The notes under the pieces are model-generated. The model searched no databases and was not told where the DNA came from. It saw only the letters and a program-made list of their open reading frames with translations. Of a DNA stretch of 64,000 nt, positions 12,601 through 24,600 are shown one piece after another. The DNA is from Acanthosoma haemorrhoidale (Eukaryota; Arthropoda; Insecta; Hemiptera; Acanthosomatidae). The translations under genes and the position numbers were made by a program. The DNA lies in NCBI GenBank assembly GCA_930367205.1, contig OV884009.1, positions 120,727,454-120,791,453 on the forward strand, in the 5' to 3' direction. Positions within the stretch are counted from its first letter, which is position 1, and every line of letters begins with the position of its first letter.

Positions 12601-15600
12601 TCCAACAGACTTGATTAACTTTGTTTTTATGATTTATTATTATTAGTGAGAAGTAATTTTATTTGTTAATATTATATTGTTATTTATTGGGGACATGATC
12701 CCAAAATAAATTTTATTTTTTTATTCAATTTTATATAATTATTTTTACAGATACCGATGACTGTAGGGGTGATCCTTGTCATAATAATGGAACATGTAAA
12801 GATTCAGAAGCAGACTTCTCCTGTGAATGCCAAAGTGGGTGGAAAGGAAAAACTTGTTCACTTCGTAATGGTCATTGTGATAGTTCAACATGTTTAAATG
12901 GAGGAACTTGTCAGGACTTAGGTGATACATTTCTTTGCTCCTGCTCTCCTCACTGGGAAGGATCAGTATGCCATTTAGGTAAATAATATTTCAAAATTAA
13001 AATACCCACAAGAGTTGGGTATTTCATTTTTTTTTATTAAATTAATTAGTAAAGCTGAACAGCAGACAATTGTTGTAGTAGCACAATGATAAATTGTCGG
13101 CGATTCATCTCCCTCCTTGGCATGTCCGAAAGATTGGCTTCATATCCTTCAGACGGTGTTATAATCGATTACATTTATACCTACTACTTTCTGGTGGACA
13201 TTGGTTGACAACTCTTACCATGCGAGGTCTAGTACAGCCATGCATTTGCATGAAGCTGTCCCACATGAATGAAGCATACCTTGTGGAGACCATTTTCACT
13301 TAATAGCTGAGGTGTTTATACCATTTTCTAAAATAATTAAATCTGTGCAGACCTTCCTACTTATCCCACCCCAAAACGATAACTGACTCGTTGAAAAGGT
13401 GCAATATTTTCTTATAATAACAATGTTAAAAGTGTTTATTTATTGTTTTTAAGTACATCTGAAAGATATATATGGCAAAAACTCAAAACATAACGTGTCT
13501 GTTTGATTGGACAGCACCAGAGCTTAACATAAACCAAATTCTTATAAAATAACACAAATTAAGTGGGTGTGAATCGCCAAATAGAGTGTTGGGTTTCTCT
13601 GAAATATGCCAATTAAAGGTCTTGGGTTTCTCGAATAAATAGTAGTATTTATTTAGTCATCCATATTTCACCAAATTTGGAAACCCTCTGGACTAAAAAA
13701 GGTAAAAAGATATATCTTATACAGTAGCTAGTACAAAATATTATTATTCTCACATCAAACCATGTAATGCAAATGATAATATTACAGACCTTCACAGGTG
13801 TCACAAAATCCTAAGTAGAAGCATTAGTAAAGTAATTGGTAAATAAATTAATAAAATACATGTGATTGGTAATTGTAAATTTTTCTATTGAATAACATGA
13901 AAAAGCAAACATTTTCAATATTAAGATCAATAAAATTTATTTTACTATGTAAATACTAAAAAACATTGATGAGAAAATACTTCAACATATATTTCAAAAC
14001 TGGTCCTCTATTGTTAGGAATGTGATTCAAGTACTTGTAAAATTTTGACTTTAACTCTAAAGTCACCTATTGTTGAAAGGAAGTTTAGCCCATTTTCATC
14101 ACATAGTATTCTTAAGGACGTTTGCCTAACAATAAAGAACTTAACCATTCCTAAATAATATCAGAGATATAAGTCTAAGCTGATTTCAAATGAATATTAT
14201 TGTATTTAAATATTTATCCACTGCCTTATGGTTTTCTAATAATATATTTAAGAGTAACACTGCAATCCGAGACACTTAAGTAAAAATAAAGTGAATTAGT
14301 ATACAAACATTTTAACAAAACTTATTGCATTGTTACAGCAAGAATAAATGCTTGCAAACCTAATCCATGTGGAAATGGAGGAACCTGTGTAAATACAGGA
14401 ACAACATACAAGTGTATTTGTCAAGAAGGTTACGAGGGAGCACACTGTGAGCGAGATATAAATGATTGTTTGTCCTCTCCTTGCTATAATGGGGGTAAGT
14501 GCAATGATGGTGTGAACTGGTTTTTATGTGAGTGTGCACCTGGATTTGCAGGACCAGATTGTCGAATAAATATCAATGAATGTGCTTCAAATCCTTGTGG
14601 ATTAGGAGCTACATGTGTTGACAACATAGCCTCATTCACATGTCTATGCCCTCCAGGAAGAACAGGAATCACATGTCAGCAAGGTAAGTGTTATCTACTT
14701 TCCTAGCTACTAATGTACTTGAAATTAATTATTTATCATATTTTATTTATCTAGTTATGTTTTGAATGAAAATATTCTGATATGGGTTTGTTATATTATT
14801 TCTTGGATGTGACAATTTTTTGGATTGGAGTGACTTTCCCGTAAGTCAGTCTGATTTTTTGCACTTATATTCTACAATAGTGGTGGTTAAAATGACCTTA
14901 TCAGTCACAAAATTTAAATTTTGATGAGTGAAACATTGATCGTGGATAATGTAGATTAACTTTTGGTTGATATTAAACCATGGGAAATATCAGAACATAA
15001 TTAAATATTTAAGTTTTCTCATGTTCCTGTTCAGAAGCTGGTAAAGATTCAAATTTCTGGGGTTTTCCCGCGATTAAAAATGCAGTAATGAATACCGAAA
15101 AAAAATGTTTAAATATACTAAAAAATTATTCAGTAATATAAACCATTAGTTTTGACAGAACTGGTTTTAAAAAGCGATTAAGGTCAGTATCCTACCATCC
15201 CAAGTTCTACTACAACCTATATTCACCGTTTTCATCTTTCTTTTGGTGTTACTTTACTGTCCACATTTTGAGCCAATATTCATTTCCCATCCTCATTAGC
15301 AGTCCATACCCTTACTGTTGTGTATATATAAATACTATTGTAAAGGCAGTGGACCTCCTGGGGTGGGACCATGAGCCATTGTCCTGGAAGGCTGCTTTGG
15401 CCTAGTTAGGGACTGTTGTGGACATGGATGTCCAAACCATGCCTCTCTCATGTCTACCATGTGTATCTGTAAATATCCATAGTGTACCTGTAATGTTAAT
15501 TGCAGTGTGACAATCTTGTTGAATGCATTTCATTAACTAGCCTCTCTTCCCAGTATAACACATATCATTTTGGTTGATATATTATACAAAATAGCTGAAT

Positions 15601-18600
15601 TGGCACATACTTTTTTTCTAATACCTAGAGAAGTCAGCCATTTTGGGCTGGCCTTGCCCGTGCCTCTCCCGGATCAACAATAACATAAGGCTAATAGGCT
15701 AAAAATAGGTCTAAACCATCATCGCGATGCTCGTAGCCGAGTGAACAGCACCCCCATCTCTGATTTACTTCCGTCTTCGTTTTGGTTGATATTGAACCAT
15801 GGGAAATATCAGAAATATAATTAAATATTTATGTTTTCTCATGTTCCTGTTCAGAACCGAAGAAACTGATTCTTCCGACCGACTATTTTTTTAATAATTT
15901 ATATAACTGATAATTATTATTGACGATGATTAACGATTAATGTCACAGAATAAAAAACGGTTAAGGTCTATGAAGCCAACCCCTTACTCCATTGTCAATT
16001 AAACGAAAGTCATGCCGTTCGAATAGGAATGTGCAAATAAATTCGACTGCAGCTAGCTCGATGGAAGACTGGCCGTCACTAGCAAACACTTCTAAAGAGA
16101 CAAGAGAAACCGACAACGAGTTGCTATGCTCTCAGTTGAATAAAATTGTAGGTACTGGCAAATTCTCATGTCTCAATTGGTCTCGAGAAAATAAATTTTC
16201 TCCTGACACCCCAAACGTACAAAGGCTGATTTCCATACATTTCAGCTAAAGCAAGAGAGATCTCTACGCGTGGAAGCAGAAACCTGTATCCCACTACACC
16301 AACTGACGAAATAGAGGACGAGCTCTAAGCTCTTGGATACAAAGTTCGTGAAATCACCAACGTGTTGCGTGAGGATAAGCAACAATAGAAAGCTATTAAA
16401 ATTGTGTTTTTTGAAGATATCGAGCGAACACCTGTAGTGGAAAAAATCTACGAGTTAAACCACCAATGGTCGAAAAACCATAGCCCAGACGTGACTTAGT
16501 CCAATGCCATAATTGTCAGGCATATGGGGACAACAAAACCTACTGATACCACATCCCCCCTCCTAGGTGTGTAAAGTGCAGTGGACAACACAAGAGCGAA
16601 TCGTGCAAGAAGCCATTGAAATCGCCTGCAGTATGCGTGCTCTGCCAACAAGACCGGATAAGGGCTGCGAGGCTTATAGGATACTGAAGTCAAGGAACGA
16701 ACGACGTCGTCGGCCAGAAGAAGAGAAGCCAACCACAGGCACCTCAAGAAGCGACTCAGCCAAAAATTGGAGGCCTTCTGTTTCTGTCTTTTTTGCTGAT
16801 GCAGTTCGGAACAGAGAGCAGTCACAGGCACTACCCACTCCTCGTCCGCAAGTTCTTCTTCCCCAGCATACCATTCAACCCGGTTGCCAACAAACCCAAT
16901 CCTATCTTCATGGGCACATTAAATATTCCTCCACCATCAAGCTCATCAGATCTCACTAGCCTATTAACCTCATTCCTTAGAAAGTCCAGAACCCTAACCC
17001 CCGTAAAACAAAATCCATAACTGGATCCGTCCAACTCTTTATCCATTATCCTTCAGAATGCGAATGGTGTTAGCACCCACTCAAACGACAGACAGCACTA
17101 CTCCACGACAAGAACATTGACGTAGTTCTTATTACTGAAACAAGACTTACGAGTAAACTACCATTTACAGTTCAACAGTACCAGAAATATCGAACTGTTC
17201 ACCCAGATGGAAGTGTACATGCAGGTACCACTGTCATTGTCCATAACTCCATTTCTTATCACATAATTTCCCTTGGTAGCACATGATTTCCTTCAGTCCA
17301 TTGAAGTGTCGATCAGCACCTTCACTTTCCCCCTCACCCTAGCTACGGTGTATTACCCTCCTAATAAATCCATTTCCAATTCCCAATTTATCCCCTTTCT
17401 AGACTCCATTGGACATCGTTTTCTTGTGGGTGGGTAACAAAAACACGGACATTGGGGCTCAAGATCCATAAATACACGAGGACGTGCTTCGCTGTCTACA
17501 CTCAGAACCACTATCTCTCCTGCCACAGCCATTTATTGGTCATCTAATCCCAACCGAAATCCTTAACTCCGAAATGACCTCCTTCACTTCTTTTTTTTAC
17601 AATAGTTTAATCTTCTTTATTATGGGCTAATTGCCACTCATTAGTCTTTCCATTATTGACTACTACAAGATTTTTCAGTAAATATTCACTATAAGCTGAT
17701 TAAATGATGATATGAAATTCACATATGTTCAGTCTCCATGGAAGGTCCACCTCAGTGTTTCCCAGACAGCAACTGGCTCTGCTTTCTCTTTTTAGATTTC
17801 ATATTAAAGTAAACTCTGGTAATTTAACAAACCAAATTAATAACGAGGAACCATAGTGATTGTATAAAATAATATGCTTGTAGTTAGATGTTGCACATTA
17901 TACCTACCGGTTCAACAATAAACTTAACAGACATTTATATAAGATATTGAATCAATATTTGTTATTGGAGTATTAAGTGTGAGACTAATATTTAGGAAAT
18001 AGAACAATACCTATCACTACTTAATGGAAATTGACATTTTAATTATCTGAAACATTTGTTTGATATAGTATGTCATGCCTAGAAGCTTAATTATTTATTA
18101 TTAATTTTCAATAAATAAAATAAATTTTACAATTATTTTAGTAGAAGAAAGTGTTTTAACGAGTGGAGTTTGTGAATGGAAAGGCCAGTATTTGAGCAAC
18201 AACTCACATTGGAAGGATGATTGTAACCAGTGCCATTGTGTAGATAACATTGTCACGTGCACAAAAGTATGGTGTGGACTTCCAAATTGCCTTCAACGAT
18301 CTGTAACCTGTTTACACAGTGAGGTACGTGATAATTTAAATTGACTATAATTTTATTTTAAAACAAATTCACACCAATTTAAATGTTTTTATTTGGATTT
18401 CAATAACTGTATCTATCTATATATATATATATATATATCTATATATATATATATATATGAATTGAAACTTTCTGTGGAATCGGCGTTATTTGATTGTGAA
18501 AAGCAACTTCTGATTGTGATCAATAACTTTATCAAAGAACTTTGCTGTATTTTCTAGAATAATATTTTACACCCATCTAAGCGATGCACTTGCTTCATTT

Positions 18601-21600
18601 GCCACATTTACCTTGAAATTATTCCAGAAAAAGACGATACATCCGTTGTCAATAGATTTATTATTTTCTGAAACGATATTTTCCGATGGATTTGTAATTA
18701 TATATTAAAATAGTTCCAACTAGTGCTGCCATCAGAGCGCGGCCTGTCCATTCCCGCTGTGAAGCTTACTTGTCAGCTAGACGCATGCCTGTACAGACAT
18801 TTTCATCTCATACTTGAAGCTTCCTTCTCTCCTTGAACGTGTTCAGTTTTTTTTTGGACGAAAAATCAATGATTACGCCCTATTGCGAAGTAGGCAGTTA
18901 GTTGACAGTAGTTCGTGTAGTTAACGCAGGGAAATAGGCAATTCAACCTTAAAACAATGAATGTCAAGGTTGGTTCCTCGTAAGCTTCTAGATGGACTTG
19001 GCTATTTGCTTAAAACATAGGCTTTTCAACATTTACCTTACCACTAAATAACTTGCTTGAAATAAAACACAAACATGGATACAATTACTAATAATTAATT
19101 GAAAAGGAAAAAAAATTATTATTAAAATTTTTAAAAAATTTCACGTGGGATAAAAAAACGAATGTGAAATCCAAAAACCGAAGAGTTTTCCAGTAGGTGA
19201 GTTTCATTAGCTTACATTTTAATGTTATCTATTTCCAGGTTGTGTGGATAAGGTCGTTGGAGGATACGATAATGCATTGAGTCTTTTCAGGGTTTAAATT
19301 CAGTTTATTGCCCATGCCACAAGAACTAATTCGGTATAGATCTTCTTGTGAAGGTAAATAGCTTAGAGATTTGCTGGATGGAAGGCGAGTATACTCCCAT
19401 GCCATCGCCATATATATACGTGAAAAGAATTAAATAAACTCATCAACCTATAGGAAGAAAATAGTGGGGAAAAGGGGAGGGGTCAAGTAGAACGGGATTT
19501 AATGGAGACTAGGACAACCTCGGATCGGCCCAAAGGATTGGAACCAAAGAAGAGCACTATTCAAAATTATTATTTATTGAGTTTGAATAAGAGAATGGGA
19601 TGATCGATTGTATCAAAATCTTTAGTGAAATCGAGGAGAATGATGATAGTGATTACGTCACTTTCTTCCAGGAGGTGGGGATGGTGGAGTTCAGCCGCAA
19701 AAATTTGTAAATGCGAAGTTCGGGGAAAAACATAGGAGGGGTGATGAGCATTATTTGCATACTATCGTGCATTATGTATTCGGTAGAGATATATAAATTT
19801 AGTTAGCGGGTAGTAGAAATCACAAATCGAGACGTTCATAAATCTTTAACAAGCTGCAAAAAAAAAAAAAAAAAAAAATGGTTTGGTCGTGAATCAGAGG
19901 AAAAAAATTTTGTTGGCGGATATTCAAACCTGGATGGATAATCCGAGGCTGCACCATACAGAGTTATAAAGCAAGTAGGTGGTTTTCTGTATTTAGGATC
20001 TGAGGTCAACTTACGAAATGACAGCTCTGGACATAAGATGGTCTAATGAAGTATTAAGAGACAATGAAAGAATGGAGGAAAAAAATAATGTGATTTATTA
20101 ATGGAATTAAAATAAATAATTTATTAATTTCTCATATTTTTTTGGTTTTTAATGATTAAATATTCCGTTGCTGAAACCTACACCCTTAAGTATAATGCAT
20201 ATATGTAAAGACATAAAGAATTTTCTTATTTTAAATTATCCCAAACAATTATACCGAAGCAGCCATGCCTACCCATCACAATAAGTAACCCTTTGACACG
20301 TAAAAGAGTACTTTGCTCCATCTGTGACGGTGACAGGCCATCTACCATGGCAAGTGCTTCCGTTTTTAGGTCCTGAAATTTCTATAAAAGGCACTGCACT
20401 GTCATAGATTTGACCTGGGCAAGAAAATAGTTACTGTCAGTGAAAGATTGGCTTGGAAACGACAGGCGTGGAAATACTCTTATCAGTGAATCAACTGGGG
20501 TCATATAGCAACAAATATATAAACAAAAACATATAGCAATTGCAATCGACAAATATGACTTGCTGAAATTCAAGCTAAACGAAAGGCTTTATGGCTTTTA
20601 TGGGAACATGCAATGGACTAACTCCTTCTGACTCCTACAATTACTCACAAGAAACTGAACCACATTAACTGCTTTCAGTCCTTTAAATAGAAGGGAGTCA
20701 GTAAATCACATAAACTCTGAGAAATACATCATGGAAAACAGAAACTTTAACTGGAATTTACTTAGATTTTTCTGACAAGTACACACCATCCCACTGACAC
20801 TTGGCAGATGAGGTTTTCACCACAATATATAATGTTTGTAAATTCATATATATTTATATTTAATAATTATTTTTATCAAATTAATTTATGAATTATGTTA
20901 ACAGGTATGTGTACCTTGGGTAAGGGAAAGGTGTATATCAAGAGGATGTGAAGGATGGGGTGAATGCAGAGCTCTGCTTAGTGGTAAGCTGGTAGGTCCT
21001 CCACCGTTAAGGTCACCAGACACTTGTTGGCCTAACCAAGCAGCCCTAAGCAGTTCATGTGCTCTTCTGTCAATAACTATAGCAACACACACACTTCCTC
21101 AGGGGATAAGTTCAGAAACAGCATGTAGGGAATTACGATCATTACTTGCTACCACCCATGCATCGCATCACGGTGTTATAATACTCTGCGATATAAAGAC
21201 AGGAAGCAATGAGACAATTGAAGTTACAATGGTTAGTTACACATACAAACAAATAAACAAATATTTAATTATTATTTAGTAACTCATATATTTACTCATT
21301 AACTCATATCACCATATATTTTAGTGGTCTGGAGAGGAAGATGGTGAAGGAGTAAAAGAGGCTGTTCGTGTCCTAGGTGAATTAATTAGTCATAAGCAAA
21401 CAAATTCATTGAATGTACTAGCATCAGTAGTTGAAGTTAATGTAGAAACTGCATTAATAACAAAGCATGAAGAAGGTAAATCAACAATTACTTTAGATTG
21501 CTTCAAAATATTTTAATTATTTGTTTAGTATATTTCATAGTTATTTTAGTTTAAATATTCTTATGCCACAGATCAAAAATAGGTTCACGTTTATTAGATA

Positions 21601-24600
21601 ATCTCAAGTTCATTTGTACATTGATTATTTTCACATTTTACCCATTGTAGATTTAGAATATCAATCTTTTAAATGGTCTCTCATACAATAATAAAATTTA
21701 TATGGTCTAATAAAGTCATTAATGACTGTCTTCAGACCATTAGGAAAAACAAAGGAACATTAAAAAACACTTAACTAGGGAACAAACGCTCACAACAATC
21801 CCAGATGACCTTTTTGCAGGATGAGTCCATCAGAAGCACAGAGTTGAGCCGAATTATTTTTTTACTTGAGCTATTTTGCTTAAGGTGACTCGGGCTTCAC
21901 ACCAGAAAAGACTTAATCAATGACCATATAGCTATTCATAAACTGATATAAAAGCCGCCATAAATACATATCAGAAACTCATTAATTAGCACAAGGAAAT
22001 TCAAAACTGTTAAAAATCGACAAATGTGAGGCATTGAATATATTATTATAAAACCTTATCCTTGAAAAAAGTAGTTGAATAAAAATTGGGTTAGGCTGTA
22101 CCTGATTATTAATGTTATCTGAAATATGAGCGATTTTTGTCAAATTTCTTGCAACATAACAATTTGTGTTACAGTCCACAAGATGGTCATGGATAAACTA
22201 CAGGATTAAATCTTTGGAATTTACTGTTTTTAAATCTAATCTTATTAGATGTTTTTGGCTAATCAGCCAGGAAAATTAACCAGCATTCATAATCTTACAT
22301 CTAGATAAAATAAAATAAATTAAATGTTCCCTCGCAGGAAAGTTTTCAGTTTTCACATACTGACCCATTTTCAAAATCAATGCAACATGGTCTAATTTTT
22401 TTTCGGAACAATAGCTTAAACCAAATCAGGAATAGTGTTTCAGAACTAGGATATTTTCCTTACAACAGACAAACAAATTTAAAGGCCAGAGTGTTGATTA
22501 TTTTTTAAACAAGCAAAATCAAATGTGTCAATGTAATTAACAGCAATAACTCTTAAATGGCTATAATTTATGGTTAGCACTAGCCAGGCATAGATCCAAA
22601 AGGAATATGATAAATAACATCTATGGCAGGGCCTGGTAATGAACCATTTAGATAACTGTACTTATTAATGTTATTTAATAGAAATATATAACCCATTTGA
22701 AATGCAAGGTTTCATATAAACTTTTGATATATGAACTTGGATCCTAGAACAAAAACTGAAAAGGCTAATAGAAGATTTAGAGCAAGGACAAGCAGCCATC
22801 AGCGACACTCAAGATCATATTCTCCATAACAATGATCATCGGAAAAGCATAAGATAGAGAGAAGAATGTAAACCTTGCATTCCTAGACATCAAAGCAGCA
22901 TTAGGAAATACGCATCATTAAGAAAGAAAGATATACCTCCAAATCTTGTTAAATGAATTAAGCTTAAATGCGCCTAAGAATAGTTCATTGAGTCAATGTA
23001 CCGTCAAACGGGGTAATTATTGTTCAATGAGAATTGTAAGGATAGTTTCCTGACAATTCTCCTCCATTGACAATAATCAACCCATTTGACGGTACCATAC
23101 AATTTAAGGAAGTCAATTTTAGGGATGCAAACATTAATTGGTTTATTGAAATAATTCAAAACTTTGTAGAAGATGAATTGATAAAAAATTATAAAAACCA
23201 GAGTTTGAACCCCATACACCAAAGGATTATCTCTTTAGAGGATGGGTTCCACGAAGTATTCAACACCCTTGACCCCTCCATACTTCTATCAAAACAATTA
23301 TCGATGTCCTTTTCTAACTGGTTCCATCATTCACATCTCAGGTTGTTCTTGTTCCACATCAACCTATTCAACAACCCATTCCAATGTCTTCTAGTGTAGT
23401 ACAAGGTTCATCCATTTCCCCATTAAATTTCTGCACCCGCCTCAACGACCTCCAATCATCTATCCAACATTACTCTACACCTACGTGCCGACTCAAATTT
23501 AGATACTCTTTACTCCCAGTGAACTCTAATCCTCCTCACTATTCATTCAAGAATACATGAACCAAATAGGAACTTGAGACTTTCTCACAAAATTTAATTG
23601 AAGGCAGAAAAATCCAAGGCAATTATCATAGGCTCGTGTCCCCCACTAAAATCTCTAAATGATATTCCAACCTTTATAATCAATTCTCATCCCATACACT
23701 TCTTCACAGCTGTCATAAACCTCGGTTCGGTTCTTTACCAACCCCAGAGACTGCCACATTTCACAGAGCTTTGCCGAGTTGAGCTGGCTATACCCTTTCA
23801 CCCATCATCAATACTTCCTTGGATCCCTCCTCTACAGTATTGCTATTATGACTAAAAAGCCCCTAATCCTCTCCAAAATAAATCTCTGATTGAAATCAGA
23901 ATTCACATTACATTTACAACATGTGTAAACAATGATAACATTATCACAGAACAGCTGATTATACATTTATAACAAGTTTATATATAATCTATGACACTTA
24001 TTAATGTCATTCATTCCATAATTTAATTTGTCCATGCAACTGTTAACTCCCATTTTCCCCCAGTAAGTTTCAAAATTGCTAATAAACCTTATTCACTTTT
24101 ATTCATACATATATTTTGTTTTTATATTACTGTGCTGTTGGCTCATTTTAATTCACTACATATTTACACAGCACCAATAATAATTATATACTAGCCACAT
24201 CAGAAAAATTTATTTTATGATTTTTGTTAGCTGGGCATATTTCTTTGTACTGTTTTATTGTTCTTAGGGGGGAAATGTCCAGAATAAAGACTTTTTTTCA
24301 TTTCATTAGGTTATTGGGTTGTCCCAAAAATATTAGCATGACCTCATATTTTATTTTTAATCTTATAATGTTTATGGGCCAATAATCTAATTATTTATTT
24401 ATACACTATTTTTTGGTTCTAAAGAGATCAAGTCCTAGAATAACAGTAAGTTTTGCTATTGTTCTAATCTTTTAATGATTTATTGCAGAAAACAGTGTTT
24501 ACTGGAGTACCTCTGCTACAATAGTTATATTGTTATTACTATTGGTTGCTATCATTTTGTGTGGCACAATGTATTGGCAAAAGCAGAAAATATATGAAAA

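Noticed and set aside
14484..14672. Minus-strand open frame of 62 codons
   Set aside because: Antisense shadow of the three-EGF Serrate exon.
16496..16831. 111-codon minus-strand open frame
   Set aside because: Antisense shadow of the LINE ORF1 zinc-knuckle region.
23067..23399. 110-codon open frame treated as a possible gene
   Set aside because: Its first part overlaps the foldback, and its second part is a LINE reverse transcriptase piece in a frame-shifted copy. Not an independent gene.
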